A program made the position numbers and the translations under genes. 64,000 nt of DNA from Beijerinckiaceae bacterium (lineage in GTDB: Bacteria > Pseudomonadota > Alphaproteobacteria > Rhizobiales > Beijerinckiaceae). The notes under the pieces are model-generated. The model saw nothing but the letters and a program-made list of their open reading frames with translations. It had not been told where the DNA came from and ran no database searches. Positions within the stretch are counted from its first letter, which is position 1, and the number at the start of each line of letters is the position of its first letter. Positions 6,902-16,497 of the stretch are shown one piece after another. The stretch is from the NCBI GenBank assembly GCA_019745195.1, contig JAIETL010000023.1:62001-126000 (forward strand), written 5' to 3'.

Positions 6902-9538
6902 ATGGACGATTTGCTGCAAGAGTTCCTGAGCGAGACCGGCGAGAACCTCGACACGGTCGATCGGGAACTCGTCCGCTTCGAGCAGGACCCGAACGACCGC
7001 GAGATCCTGCGCAACATTTTTCGCCTCGTCCACACCGTCAAGGGCACCTGCGGTTTCATCGGCCTGCCCCGGCTGGAGGCCCTGACCCACGCCGCCGAAT
7101 CCGTGATCGGCCAGTTCCGCGACGGCGCCGTCGTCAGCGCCATCGCCGTCACCGCGATCCTGGAAACGATCGACCGGGTCAAGGAGATCCTCGCCGAACT
7201 CGCCGAGAAGGGCACCGAGCCCGAGGGCAGCGACGAGACCCTGATCGCCGAACTGCGCGCGCTCGCCGACCGGGCGAAATCCGAGCTCGCCGCGAACGCG
7301 CCGCCCGCGATGGCAGGCGACGACCCTGTCGCCGCCTATCTCGCCAGGCACGGCACCACTATGACCGAGGACGGGCTCGACCTCGTCTTCCGCAGCGCGC
7401 CCGGCCCCGAACGCGGCGCCGATGGCCGGATCGCGCTTCCGGTCGCGTCTGGCCAGGCGCAGGAGACCGCCGCGGCGGAGGATGCGCCGCGCGAGAACCG
7501 GGCCAGCGGCCCGAGCACGCTGCGCGTCAATGTCGATACGATCGAGCATCTGATGACCATGGTCTCGGAGCTCGTGCTCACCCGCAACCAGCTTCTCGAA
7601 ATCTCGCGCAAGCAGGACGATGCCGGCCTGAAGGCCCCGCTCCAGCGCCTGTCGCTGATCACGGCCGAGCTGCAGGACGGGGTGATGAAGACCCGGATGC
7701 AGCCGATCGGCAACGCCTGGTCGAAGCTGCCGCGCATCGTGCGCGACCTCAGCACCGAACTCGGCAAGCGCATCGAACTCGTGCTCGACGGCGGAGACAC
7801 GGAACTCGACCGGCAGATTCTCGACCTGATCAAGGATCCGCTGATCCATATGGTGCGCAACTGCGCCGACCATGCGATCGAGACGCCGGAAGAGCGCAAG
7901 GCCGCCGGCAAGGCGGAGCACGGGACCATCCGCGTCTGCGCCTTCCACGAGGGCGGCTCGGTCACGATTTCCGTCTCCGACGACGGCCGCGGTCTCGATG
8001 TTTCGCGCATCCGCCGCAAGGCGCAGCAGGCCGGCCTCGCGACCGAGGCCGAACTGGAGCGGATGTCGGACGCCGCCATCGGCAACTTCATCTTCCATCC
8101 CGGCTTCTCCACGACCGAGCGTGTCACCGCGATCTCCGGGCGCGGCGTCGGCATGGACGTCGTCAAGTCGAATGTCGATCAGATCGGCGGCCGCATCGAT
8201 GTCGCCAGCGTCGCCGGCCAGGGCGCGACGATGACGATCAAGATCCCGCTGACGCTGGCGATCGTCGCGGCCCTGATCGTGGCTGTCGGCGAGCAGCGCT
8301 TCGCCATACCGCAGATCGTCGTGCGCGAACTCGTGCGGGTGAAGGCCGGCGCCGACCATCGCGTCGAGCAGATCAACGGCGCCCCTGTCCTGCGCCTGCG
8401 CGAGCGGCTGCTGCCGATCATCTCGCTCGCCGGGCTGCTCGGTGCCCCGGCCAGCGCCATGGACGACGGCTTCATCGTCGTGACCCAGATCGGCGAGCGC
8501 CAGTTCGGCATCCTCGTCGATAGCGTCTTCCACACCGAAGAGATCGTCGTGAAGCCGATGTCGACCAAGCTGCGTCACATCCCGATCTTTTCCGGCAACA
8601 CCATCCTGGGCGATGGCGCGGTTGTTCTGATCGTCGATCCCAACGGCGTCGCCCGCCAGGTCGGCGCGGTCGCGTCGAGCGAGGCGCTGCGTTCCGAGGC
8701 CCAGAGGTCGGACGCGGCTCCGGCCGGCGAACGCACCACCATGCTTGTGTTCCGCGCCGGCCCCGACAGCCTGAAGGCGGTGCCTCTCTCGCTCGTCACG
8801 AGGCTCGAGGAAGTCGACGCCAGCGCGTTCCAGCCGAGCAGCGGCCGCATCCTTCTGAATTACCGCAACCGCCTGATGCCGATCGTATCCGTAGGCGAGG
8901 CGCAGATCCGCAGCGAAGGCCTGCAGTCGCTGGTGATCATCTCCGAAGGCGACCTGACCATGGGGCTGGCGGTCGACGCCATCGTCGACATCGTCGAGGA
9001 AGCGCTCGACGTGGAGTTGCAGTCGACCTCGGACCGCAGCGTCATCGGCTCGGCCATGATTCGCGGGCGCGCCACGGAGATCATCGACCTCGCGCATTAC
9101 CTGCCGCTGGGGGATCCGAACTGGCTGCATGGCCGCCGCAGCGAGGCCGAGATCGCGACGCCCGCACAGGTGCTGCTGATCGAACCCTCCGACTTCCTGC
9201 GCGAGATGCTGAGCCCGGTGCTCAAGGCGTCGGGCCAGCGCATCGCGCTCGCCGCCGATTTCGACGCGGCGCGCCGGCAGATGGCGGCCGGCGCGATGAA
9301 CACCATCTTGATCGACCTCGACCGCGATCCCGAGGCCGCCTTCGCCTTCGCCGAGACCCTGCGCCGGACCGAGGGCGGCGACCAGTTGCGCATCCTCGGC
9401 ACCACGACGATGACGACGCCTGACCTCCATGTCCGCGCCGCCCATGCCAGGCTCGACGAGATCGTCGCCAAATTCGACCGGCGCGCCCTGCTCAACGAAC
9501 TGGCCGAGCGCCGCACCAGCATGAGGCAGGCAGCATGA
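6902..9538 (+). CDS. cheA: Chemotaxis histidine kinase CheA, hybrid with two CheW-like domains and a degenerate receiver
   Basis: 878 aa from ATG 6902; GTG 6887 and ATG 6890 are in frame, but MDDLLQEFL is the family N-terminus. Domains: Hpt (about 1-105, phosphoacceptor His44 in RLVHTVKGTCGF), dimerisation helices (TIEHLMTMVSELVLTRNQ), HATPase with HMVRNCADHAIE, DDGRGLD and GRGVGMDVVK, then a CheW-like domain (EQRFAIPQIVVREL). A second CheW-like segment follows (about 605-735, TTMLVFRAGPDS to IIDLAHYLP). A C-terminal receiver-like domain starts at VLLIEPSDFLREML, with Asp in ILIDLD but no paired acidic residues at its N-terminus. It phosphorylates CheY and CheB. Its stop overlaps cheW (ATGA). 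Confidence 0.93.
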   Translation: MDDLLQEFLSETGENLDTVDRELVRFEQDPNDREILRNIFRLVHTVKGTCGFIGLPRLEALTHAAESVIGQFRDGAVVSAIAVTAILETIDRVKEILAELAEKGTEPEGSDETLIAELRALADRAKSELAANAPPAMAGDDPVAAYLARHGTTMTEDGLDLVFRSAPGPERGADGRIALPVASGQAQETAAAEDAPRENRASGPSTLRVNVDTIEHLMTMVSELVLTRNQLLEISRKQDDAGLKAPLQRLSLITAELQDGVMKTRMQPIGNAWSKLPRIVRDLSTELGKRIELVLDGGDTELDRQILDLIKDPLIHMVRNCADHAIETPEERKAAGKAEHGTIRVCAFHEGGSVTISVSDDGRGLDVSRIRRKAQQAGLATEAELERMSDAAIGNFIFHPGFSTTERVTAISGRGVGMDVVKSNVDQIGGRIDVASVAGQGATMTIKIPLTLAIVAALIVAVGEQRFAIPQIVVRELVRVKAGADHRVEQINGAPVLRLRERLLPIISLAGLLGAPASAMDDGFIVVTQIGERQFGILVDSVFHTEEIVVKPMSTKLRHIPIFSGNTILGDGAVVLIVDPNGVARQVGAVASSEALRSEAQRSDAAPAGERTTMLVFRAGPDSLKAVPLSLVTRLEEVDASAFQPSSGRILLNYRNRLMPIVSVGEAQIRSEGLQSLVIISEGDLTMGLAVDAIVDIVEEALDVELQSTSDRSVIGSAMIRGRATEIIDLAHYLPLGDPNWLHGRRSEAEIATPAQVLLIEPSDFLREMLSPVLKASGQRIALAADFDAARRQMAAGAMNTILIDLDRDPEAAFAFAETLRRTEGGDQLRILGTTTMTTPDLHVRAAHARLDEIVAKFDRRALLNELAERRTSMRQAA

Positions 9539-10044
9539 GCGCGCAGGAGACCATCCATCGCGGCGCGACGCAGAGGGCGCCAAGCTTCGGCGATCCGCTC
9601 GATTACGTCACGGTCACGGTCGGCGAGCAGATCCTCGGCCTGCCGATCGGACGCGTCCATGACGTCTTCATCGCGACCCGGATTACGCCCGTGCCGAGCG
9701 CGCCGAAGGAGATCGTCGGCCTGCTCAACCTGCGCGGCCGGGTCGTGACCGCGATCTGCATGCGCAAGCGGCTGGGCCGCTTCGTCGACCTGTCGAACCA
9801 CTGCAACGAGAAATGCGAACTCGTCGCGGTCGGCATCGACCTCGGCGGCGAGGCCTATGCGCTGATCGTCGACGCCGTCGGCGAGGTGATGCGGCTCGAC
9901 CAATCGACCTTCGAGCCCGTGCCGGTCCATCTCGACCGGAGCTGGGCTGCACTCGCGGCAGGCGTCCACCGGCTCGACGACCGCCTTCTGGTGGTCCTCA
10001 ATGTCGACGCCGTCCTGAAAATCGACCTTCCCATAGCGGCGTGA
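9535..10044 (+). CDS. cheW: Chemotaxis coupling protein CheW
   Basis: 169 aa. The CheW SH3-like double barrel starts after a ~20 aa leader: YVTVTVGEQILGLPIGRVHDVF, then PKEIVGLLNLRGRVVTAICMRKRL and ALIVDAVGEVMRLD. It couples CheA to chemoreceptors in the polar arrays. The start ATG overlaps the cheA stop by the ATGA configuration, implying coupled translation in the cheAWYBR unit. Confidence 0.93.
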   Translation: MSAQETIHRGATQRAPSFGDPLDYVTVTVGEQILGLPIGRVHDVFIATRITPVPSAPKEIVGLLNLRGRVVTAICMRKRLGRFVDLSNHCNEKCELVAVGIDLGGEAYALIVDAVGEVMRLDQSTFEPVPVHLDRSWAALAAGVHRLDDRLLVVLNVDAVLKIDLPIAA

Positions 10045-10074
10045 CGCCGCCCTCGCCCGATCCGGAGAACGATC

Positions 10075-10440
10075 ATGAAATATTGCCTCGTCGTCGACGA
10101 CTCCGCGGTCATCCGCAAGGTCGCCCGCCGCATCCTCGAAGGCCTGCAGTTCCGCATCGCCGAGGCTGAGGACGGCGCGCGCGCCATCGACGCCTGCAAG
10201 GGCGAGATGCCGGACGCCGTGCTGCTCGACTGGAACATGCCGATCATGGACGGCTACGACTTCCTGCGCACGCTGCGCCAGATGCCGGGCGGCAAGCGTC
10301 CCAAGGTCGTGTTCTGCACCACCGAGAACGACATTGCCCATATTGCGCGCGCCATGCATGCCGGCGCCGACGAATACATCATGAAGCCGTTCGACAAGGA
10401 GATCGTGGCCTCCAAGTTCCATCAGGTCGGCTTGCTCTGA
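10075..10440 (+). CDS. cheY: Single-domain response regulator CheY
   Basis: 121 aa, receiver domain only. The acidic pair is DD (residues 8-9), phosphoacceptor Asp52 lies in LLDWNMPIMDG, Thr82 in FCTTEND, and the invariant Lys104 in YIMKPFDKE. It is the motor-binding or phosphate-sink output of CheA. It lies 30 bp after cheW and 50 bp before cheB. A sequence ending GGAGAACGATC precedes the ATG and gives a good ribosome site. Confidence 0.93.
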   Translation: MKYCLVVDDSAVIRKVARRILEGLQFRIAEAEDGARAIDACKGEMPDAVLLDWNMPIMDGYDFLRTLRQMPGGKRPKVVFCTTENDIAHIARAMHAGADEYIMKPFDKEIVASKFHQVGLL

Positions 10441-10490
10441 TCGCATAGGTCTAACAACCCGCCCGCCCCGCCGGCCCGGACGCGCAACGC

Positions 10491-11606
10491 ATGATCAGCC
10501 CTTTATCTGCCTACGGCGCAGCGGCACAGCGACCCAAGACGGTCGTGATCGCCGATGACTCCGTCGTGGTGCGCGGGTTGTTCGCGCGCTGGCTCGGCGA
10601 GAGCGGGCAGTTCCATGTCGTCGCCGTCGCCGGCGATGGCGAAACCGCGGTCGCCCATGCCGGCCGCTTCCAGCCCGACGTGATGGTGCTCGATCTCGAC
10701 ATGCCCGGCGTCGATGGCGCCGCCGCCCTGCCGCAGATCCTAAAGGAAAGCCCGCGCACCGGTATCCTGCTGGCCACAACGCTGACCGAGCGCAACGCCC
10801 GGATCGCGCTGGAATGCATGACCAAGGGCGCGATGGACGTGCTCTCCAAGCCGGACAGCCGCGGCGGCATGACGCTGTCGCTCGATTTCCGCAGCGAGTT
10901 CCTGCTCAAGCTCGGCAACATCGCGCAAACTCCGGTCAGGCCCGGCTCACTGCCGCCCGAGGTCGATCTCGATTGTCCTCTCACCGGCCCGGTCAACCTG
11001 AAGCCGCTCGTTTCGGTGATGCCGCGCTATCTGATGATCGGCGCCTCGACCGGCGGGCCGCGAGCCGTCACCAGGGTGCTCGCCGATATCGGGCCGGCCC
11101 TGCAAGACCTGACGACGCTGATCGTGCAGCATATGCCGCCGGTCTTCACCGCCTCCTTCGCCGAACAGGTCGCAGCCCAGATCGGCGTGCCGACGCGCGA
11201 GCCCTTCGACGGCGAGCGGCTTTCGCGCGGCACGATCTATGTCGCGCCGGGAGGGCGTCACCTCGGCATCGAGCGCAAGCTCGGCCACATCGTCGCCAGC
11301 ATCTCCGATGCGCCGCCGGTGCGCTTCTGCCGACCGGCGGTCGATGTCCTGTTCAACGAGGCGGCGCGCCATCTCGGCCCGGCCGCGCTCGGCCTCGTGC
11401 TCACAGGCATGGGCAGCGACGGCACGGAAGGTGCGGGCGCGCTGCGGCGGGCAGGCGCGGCCGTCATCGCGCAGGATGAAGCCTCCAGCACGATCTGGGG
11501 CATGCCGGGCTCGGTCGTGCGCGCCCGCCACGCCAGCGCGGTGATCCCGCTCGACGCGATCGGCGGCGCGATCCGCGGCCTGCTTCGCGAAGGCCCGCCG
11601 CGATGA
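10491..11606 (+). CDS. cheB: Protein-glutamate methylesterase/deamidase CheB
   Basis: 371 aa. An N-terminal receiver (residues ~15-135, IADDSVVVRGLF, Asp68 in VLDLDMPGVDG, Lys in LSKPDS) is joined by a linker to the methylesterase domain. The catalytic Ser is in IGASTGGPRAV, the His in IVQHMPPVFTASFAE and the Asp in GMGSDGTEGAGAL. It demethylates or deamidates receptor glutamates for adaptation when phosphorylated by CheA. The end overlaps cheR by 4 bp (ATGA). Confidence 0.94.
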   Translation: MISPLSAYGAAAQRPKTVVIADDSVVVRGLFARWLGESGQFHVVAVAGDGETAVAHAGRFQPDVMVLDLDMPGVDGAAALPQILKESPRTGILLATTLTERNARIALECMTKGAMDVLSKPDSRGGMTLSLDFRSEFLLKLGNIAQTPVRPGSLPPEVDLDCPLTGPVNLKPLVSVMPRYLMIGASTGGPRAVTRVLADIGPALQDLTTLIVQHMPPVFTASFAEQVAAQIGVPTREPFDGERLSRGTIYVAPGGRHLGIERKLGHIVASISDAPPVRFCRPAVDVLFNEAARHLGPAALGLVLTGMGSDGTEGAGALRRAGAAVIAQDEASSTIWGMPGSVVRARHASAVIPLDAIGGAIRGLLREGPPR

Positions 11607-12496
11607 CGGAGGCCGATTTCGATTTCCTGCGCGCTTTGCTGCATCAACGCTCCGGGCTCTCGCTGAGCGAGGAGAAGCGCTATCTCGCCGAAAGCCGGCT
11701 CGGCATCCTGTGCCGTCGCAGCGGCATCGACGGTCTCGGCGCGCTGGTTCAGAAACTGCGCTTCAGGGCCGATCCCGCGCTGGAGAACGCCGTCGTCGAG
11801 GCGATGACCACCAACGAGACGCTGTTCTTTCGCGACCGTACGCCCTTCGACCTGTTCCGCGACGTGATCCTGCCCGAGAAGCTCGCCGCCAACGCCACGA
11901 GCCGTTCCTTGCGCATCTGGTGCGCGGCGGTCTCCACCGGACAGGAAGCCTATTCGCTGGCAATGATACTCGACGAGATGGCCCAGCGCCTCGCCGGCTG
12001 GCGCGTCGAGATCCTCGGCACGGACATCTCCACCGAGGTGCTCGAGCGGGCGCGACAGGGCGTCTACAGCCAGTTCGAGGTCCAGCGCGGCCTGCCGATC
12101 CAGATGCTGCTGCGCTATTTCCGCCAGGACGGCGACAAATGGCAGGTCAACGAGCGCATCCGCGCCATGGTCGACCTCAAGCCGCACAACCTGCTCGAAG
12201 CCAACGCCCATTTCGGCCAGTTCGACGTGATCTTCTGCCGCAACGTGCTGATCTATTTCGACGTCGCCACCAAGGCGAAGGTGATGGCGGCGCTGGCGCA
12301 GCGGCTGGCGCGCGACGGAGCCTTCGTGCTGGGCGCAGCCGAGACCGTGATCGGCATCACAACCACGATCGTGCCCGACCGCGAGCATCGCGGCCTCTAC
12401 CGCGAGAGCAGTTCCGTCAAGGCGCAGACATCAAATTTGGGCCTGCCCTTCGACCGCACGCGCTCGCTCGCGGCGGCGGCCGGCCGGCGGTTCTGA
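11603..12496 (+). CDS. cheR: Chemotaxis methyltransferase CheR
   Basis: 297 aa. An N-terminal all-helical CheR domain (FLRALLHQRSGLSLSEEKRYL) precedes the SAM-binding domain (LRIWCAAVSTGQEAYSLAMIL, EILGTDISTEVLERARQGVYSQFEVQRGLP, FDVIFCRNVLIYFD). It transfers methyl groups from SAM to receptor glutamates and opposes CheB. It is the last gene of the che run. No CheD or receptor gene follows. Confidence 0.94.
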   Translation: MTEADFDFLRALLHQRSGLSLSEEKRYLAESRLGILCRRSGIDGLGALVQKLRFRADPALENAVVEAMTTNETLFFRDRTPFDLFRDVILPEKLAANATSRSLRIWCAAVSTGQEAYSLAMILDEMAQRLAGWRVEILGTDISTEVLERARQGVYSQFEVQRGLPIQMLLRYFRQDGDKWQVNERIRAMVDLKPHNLLEANAHFGQFDVIFCRNVLIYFDVATKAKVMAALAQRLARDGAFVLGAAETVIGITTTIVPDREHRGLYRESSSVKAQTSNLGLPFDRTRSLAAAAGRRF

Positions 12497-12550
12497 GGCC
12501 CCGCTCAGCCAGCTTCACCCCGCAGCGCTTCCACGCCGACACCACCCGCC

Positions 12551-12580
12551 ACAAACAAAAACCCCGCCTCGCGGCGGGGT
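12551..12580 (-). terminator. Rho-independent terminator of ctrA
   Basis: On the complementary strand ACCCCGCC and GGCGGGGT form a perfect 8-bp stem with a TCGC-type 4-nt loop, followed by TTTTGTTTGT. It lies about 90 bp after the ctrA stop and also sits between the converging cheR and ctrA genes. Confidence 0.8.
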
Positions 12581-12670
12581 CCCCGTCAGCCTGTCGTTTA
12601 CATCCGACGATCAGGCCTCAAACTCTATGCCGGCCGATGATGACCGCATCGTGACGCGTCTTTCAGATGC

Positions 12671-13372
12671 TCAGGCCGGGATTCGCTCGTCGACCTCGGT
12701 CGGCTCGCGCAGCACATAGCCGCGGCCCCAGACCGTCTCGATATAGTTCTTGCCGTCCGACGCGTTGGCGAGCTTCTTGCGCAGCTTGCAGATGAACACG
12801 TCGATGATCTTGAGCTCGGGCTCGTCCATGCCGCCATAGAGATGGTTGAGGAACATCTCCTTGGTCAGCGTGGTACCCTTGCGGAGCGAAAGCAGCTCCA
12901 GCATCTGGTATTCCTTGCCGGTGAGATGGACGCGGGCGGCATCGACCTCCACGGTCTTGGTGTCGAGATTGACGATCAGGTCGCCTGTCGTGATGACCGA
13001 CTGGGCATGGCCCTTCGAGCGGCGCACGATGGCGTGGATGCGGGCGACGAGTTCGTCCTTGTGAAACGGCTTGGTCAGGTAGTCGTCCGCGCCGAAGCCC
13101 AGGCCCTTCACCTTGTCCTCGATGCCGGCGAGGCCCGACAGGATCAGGATCGGCGTCTTGACCTTGGCGACGCGCAAGGAGCGCAGCACCTCGTAGCCCG
13201 ACATGTCGGGCAGGTTCAGGTCGAGCAGGATGATGTCGTAGTCGTAGAGCTTGCCGAGATCGACGCCCTCTTCGCCGAGATCCGTCGTATAGACGTTGAA
13301 GCTCTCGGACTTGAGCATGAGCTCGATGCTTTGGGCGGTTGCGCTATCGTCCTCGATCAGCAGAACCCGCAT
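12671..13372 (-). CDS. ctrA: Cell-cycle master response regulator CtrA
   Basis: 233 aa OmpR-family regulator. The receiver begins [20 protein letters not shown], phosphoacceptor Asp51 is in [17 protein letters not shown] and Lys in [11 protein letters not shown]. The winged-helix domain has [19 protein letters not shown] and the recognition region [14 protein letters not shown], then [15 protein letters not shown]. Length and Asp51 match CtrA of Caulobacter. ATG 13372 is chosen because the conserved receiver begins there. CtrA binds TTAA-N7-TTAA and controls flagellar, chemotaxis and cell-cycle genes; phosphate reaches it through ChpT (6142-6783). The tail ends ERIPA. Confidence 0.96.
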   Translation of the reverse strand: MRVLLIEDDSATAQSIELMLKSESFNVYTTDLGEEGVDLGKLYDYDIILLDLNLPDMSGYEVLRSLRVAKVKTPILILSGLAGIEDKVKGLGFGADDYLTKPFHKDELVARIHAIVRRSKGHAQSVITTGDLIVNLDTKTVEVDAARVHLTGKEYQMLELLSLRKGTTLTKEMFLNHLYGGMDEPELKIIDVFICKLRKKLANASDGKNYIETVWGRGYVLREPTEVDERIPA

Positions 13373-13715
13373 GTCACGTCCCCAATTCAGCCCCGAGGCA
13401 AGCTGCCCGCGCTTATCGTCCGAACCCCCGCGGCTCAGGACGACGACGTGCTTGCCCGATGAAACGCCACGCGACACGCTACGGAGAAATGGTTAACAAA
13501 CCGTGATTCCCGTATGCAAGCGCTTCGTGGGAGCAGCCGGACGATCCTTGCCGAGGTGAGTCGAAATTGACACGGATCGGACAGTCCACTCCCGCGAAAA
13601 TGCCTTTCGCGGAGGCCGGCTTCGAGGAACAGGGCGAAAAACGACCCGCAACGCGCAGCAGCCTCGACACACAGTGTTAATCAGACGCCTTAATGAAAGG
13701 TTTACGGCCACACTT
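13373..13715. other. Divergent ctrA/fliI intergenic region
   Basis: 343 bp between the divergent ctrA and fliI starts. It should hold both promoters. It contains an isolated TTAAC at 13493 and a TTAA-N7-TTTA pair close to fliI (listed separately). I see no convincing sigma-70 hexamer pair and no gene. Confidence 0.6.
13690..13704 (+). promoter_or_regulatory. Candidate CtrA box upstream of fliI
   Basis: TTAA-TGAAAGG-TTTA: the CtrA consensus TTAA-N7-TTAA with one mismatch in the right half. It ends 12 bp before the chosen fliI ATG, so it would overlap the promoter core. Confidence 0.45.
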
Positions 13716-15056
13716 ATGAACAGCTCTACACCCGCGCGGGACAAGCTCAGCGCGCTCGCCGCCACGATCGAGGGGCTGGACGGGCTGACCGTCTATGGCC
13801 GCGTCACCGCCGTGCGCGGACTTCTGGTCGAAATCTCGGGCCCGATCGGCGCGATGAGCCTGGGCGGGCGCATCGAGATCGACATCGGCCAGAGCGCGCG
13901 CGTGCCCTGCGAAGTGATCGGCTTTTCAGGCGAGAAAGCACTGGTCATGCCCTATGGCGGGCTCGATGGCGTGCGCCGGGGCTGCCCGGCCTATGTCGAC
14001 AAGGCCCAGCCCGGCGTCAGGCCCACCATGGCCTGGCTCGGCCGCGTCGTCGACGCGCTCGGCCGTCCGGTCGACAAGGGCCCGGCCCTGCCGCAGGGCG
14101 AGCAGCTCTTCCCCTACCGCGCCGACCCGCCGCCGGCCCATTCGCGCCGCCGCGTCGGCCCCCCGCTCGATCTCGGCGTGCGCGGCCTCAACGCCTTCCT
14201 GACCTGCTGCCTCGGCCAGCGCATGGGCATCTTCGCGGGCTCGGGCGTCGGCAAATCGGTGCTGCTCTCCATGCTGGCGCGCTACGCCAAGGCCGACGTC
14301 AACATCATCGGCCTCGTCGGCGAGCGCGGCCGCGAGGTGCAGGAGTTCCTTCAGGACGATCTCGGCCCCACGGGACTGGCGCGTTCGGTCGTGGTGGTGG
14401 CGACCTCCGACGAACCGGCGCTTATGCGCAAGCAGGCAGCGCTGACCACGTTGGCGCTGGCCGAGTATTTCCGCGACCAGGGCCTGCAGGTAATGTGCCT
14501 GATGGATTCGGTCACCCGCTTCGCCATGGCGATGCGCGAGATCGGGCTCGCCGCCGGCGAGCCGCCGACGACCAAGGGCTACACGCCGACCGTCTTCGCC
14601 GAACTGCCGCGCCTGCTGGAGCGCGCCGGACCCGGTGTCTCGGACGGCGCGATCACCGGGCTCTTCACCGTGCTGGTCGATGGCGGCGACCATGACGAGC
14701 CGGTGGCGGACGCGGTCCGCGGCATCCTCGACGGCCATATCGTGATGGAGCGCTCGATCGCCGAGCGCGGCCGCTTCCCGGCGATCAACATCCTGAAATC
14801 GGTCTCGCGGACGATGCCGAAGGCCTGCGACCCGGCCTTCTACCCGGTGGTGCAGAAGGCGCGCGCGACGCTCGCGACCTATGCCGACATGGAGGAATTG
14901 ATTCGCCTGGGCGCTTATCGCCAGGGCGCGTCGGCCGAGGTCGACGAGGCGATCCGTCTCAACCCGGCGCTGGAAGGCTTTCTCAAGCAGTCCAAGGACG
15001 AGGCGACCTCGCTGCCGGAGAGCTATCAGCGGCTGGCGGCGATCATGGCGAGCTAG
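13716..15056 (+). CDS. fliI: Flagellum-specific export ATPase FliI
   Basis: 446 aa from ATG 13716 (a GTG at 13674 is in frame but precedes non-conserved residues). Walker A is [11 protein letters not shown], followed by [14 protein letters not shown], Walker B region [19 protein letters not shown] and [20 protein letters not shown], the F1-beta-like signature of type III export ATPases. A C-terminal segment ends SYQRLAAIM. It powers or unfolds substrates for flagellar export at the cytoplasmic base. Its partner FliJ is encoded 1.4 kb downstream, after an opposing MFS gene. Confidence 0.95.
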   Translation: MNSSTPARDKLSALAATIEGLDGLTVYGRVTAVRGLLVEISGPIGAMSLGGRIEIDIGQSARVPCEVIGFSGEKALVMPYGGLDGVRRGCPAYVDKAQPGVRPTMAWLGRVVDALGRPVDKGPALPQGEQLFPYRADPPPAHSRRRVGPPLDLGVRGLNAFLTCCLGQRMGIFAGSGVGKSVLLSMLARYAKADVNIIGLVGERGREVQEFLQDDLGPTGLARSVVVVATSDEPALMRKQAALTTLALAEYFRDQGLQVMCLMDSVTRFAMAMREIGLAAGEPPTTKGYTPTVFAELPRLLERAGPGVSDGAITGLFTVLVDGGDHDEPVADAVRGILDGHIVMERSIAERGRFPAINILKSVSRTMPKACDPAFYPVVQKARATLATYADMEELIRLGAYRQGASAEVDEAIRLNPALEGFLKQSKDEATSLPESYQRLAAIMAS

Positions 15057-16360
15057 AGCCGTCGGACCAGCCCAGCGAGCGCCGCCAGCGCAAGAAGCTG
15101 CAGCACGGCCGAACCGACCAGCGTGAAATCCGTGCCGGCCCGCTCGACCCCGGCGGCATAGAGCAAGGGCGCAGCCGCGAAGATCAGGTTCTGTGGCACG
15201 GTCAGCCGGCCCGACATCACCGCATAGCCGCGCTGGCCGAAGAGCAGCAGCGGCAGCGTCGCGCGCGCGATCGAGAGCACGCCCGCGCCGGCCGAATAGA
15301 GCAGCACGAAAGCGATGCTGACCAGCGCCGAGCCATGCGCGAGGAGTTGCAGCAGGCAGGCCGTTGCACCGAGCATCAGCGCATAGAGGCTCAGCCGCTC
15401 CAGCCGGACCCGGTCGCCGGCGACGACCTCGATCAGGCGCGCGGCGATGGTCGCGGGCCCGGTCAGGCTCGCGATCGCCACCGCCGAGGCGAGCGGCAGA
15501 CCCGACGCCTCGAAAAGCCCGATGAAATGCAGCGGCAGGCCCCAGGAGACCAGCCCGCTCAGGCAAAAGCACGTCGCCAGCAACACGAAGGCGGCGCGGC
15601 GCTGGCCGTCCGGCACACGCCCGTTGAGCCGCAGCGCGGCGGCAGCGTCCTGCGCAGGGGCGAGCGGCTTGCGATGGCGCGGGATGGCGAGATGGATCGG
15701 AAGCGCGATGCAAAGATGCATCGCCGCGAAGACGAGGCAGGCGCCGCGCCAGCCGAGCCAGTCGGACAGGCCAGCCGCCAGCGGCCAGAACAGGCTCGCC
15801 GACAGCCCCGTCACCAGCATCATCACGCCGATGACGCGGCGCGCGCGCTCGTCCATGATCTGCGCCACGGTGACGCTGCCCATATTGGCGAGCGACATGG
15901 CGTGGCCGACGCCGATGACGCACCATGCGGCGAGATAGCTGGCCGGCCCCTGCGCGGCGGCGAGGCACACGAAACCCGCGCCGCAGATCACCGCGCCGAG
16001 GCTCATCAGGCCGCGCGTGCCATGGCGCTCGGCATGACGCCCGAGACCGGGAGCGACCGCCGCCCCGATGACAAGGAGCACCGTGATGCCGCCGAAGACG
16101 ATCTGGATCGAGAGGCCGAGATCGCGCACGAACAAGGTCGCCAGCACGGAGGGGGCCCAGTAGTTCGCGCCCCAGCCGATCAGGCGCGTCAGCGACAGGC
16201 CGGCGATCAGCCACGCATGCTCTGGCAGGGGTCTCAAGGCGGGCAAAGCGGCAAGGTCCGGGGCATGTCCGTCGCCATCGCGGCGGCGTGGCGAGCTGTA
16301 AGGTTGCGATCTAGCAGCTTTCGCGGCAGCCCAGCATGAGGCGAGACGCCGGCTCCTCAT
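15053..16360 (-). CDS. MFS transporter
   Basis: Up to 435 aa with about 12 hydrophobic segments from [21 protein letters not shown] onward. The loop between helices 2 and 3 has [12 protein letters not shown], and [18 protein letters not shown] lies in the second half. This resembles the oxalate/monocarboxylate-type MFS group, with substrate unknown. ATG 16360 is the farthest start, but the first ~45 residues are Arg/Pro-rich and do not look like MFS sequence, so translation probably begins nearer 16230 at a non-ATG codon. Its end overlaps fliI by 4 bp on opposite strands, splitting fliI from fliJ. Confidence 0.8.
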   Translation of the reverse strand: MRSRRLASCWAAAKAARSQPYSSPRRRDGDGHAPDLAALPALRPLPEHAWLIAGLSLTRLIGWGANYWAPSVLATLFVRDLGLSIQIVFGGITVLLVIGAAVAPGLGRHAERHGTRGLMSLGAVICGAGFVCLAAAQGPASYLAAWCVIGVGHAMSLANMGSVTVAQIMDERARRVIGVMMLVTGLSASLFWPLAAGLSDWLGWRGACLVFAAMHLCIALPIHLAIPRHRKPLAPAQDAAAALRLNGRVPDGQRRAAFVLLATCFCLSGLVSWGLPLHFIGLFEASGLPLASAVAIASLTGPATIAARLIEVVAGDRVRLERLSLYALMLGATACLLQLLAHGSALVSIAFVLLYSAGAGVLSIARATLPLLLFGQRGYAVMSGRLTVPQNLIFAAAPLLYAAGVERAGTDFTLVGSAVLQLLALAALAGLVRRL

Positions 16361-16497
16361 GCGCGAAAAGCGGCCATTTTCGGTAAGGAACGGTCAACCT
16401 CCTTGCGCCATGGTGTCGGTTGTCTCGCGGATGAAAGTTCGGTGGCGTGTCGAGGGGTCGGCGCGGCGCCAGTGCGTAACCAGGAGTTGGACACGAC

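Noticed and set aside
6812-9583. Long open frame on the complement of cheA (over 900 codons)
   Set aside because: It is a GC-rich shadow of the CheA coding sequence with no recognisable domains; the CheA frame on the other strand is complete.
13493-13507. TTAA-N7-TGAT before ctrA as an autoregulatory site
   Set aside because: Two mismatches in one half-site and about 120 bp from the ctrA start; too weak to list.
13677-13693. TTAA-N9-TTAA pair before fliI
   Set aside because: Spacing of 9 does not fit the CtrA rule of 7; the overlapping TTAA-N7-TTTA pair is kept instead.
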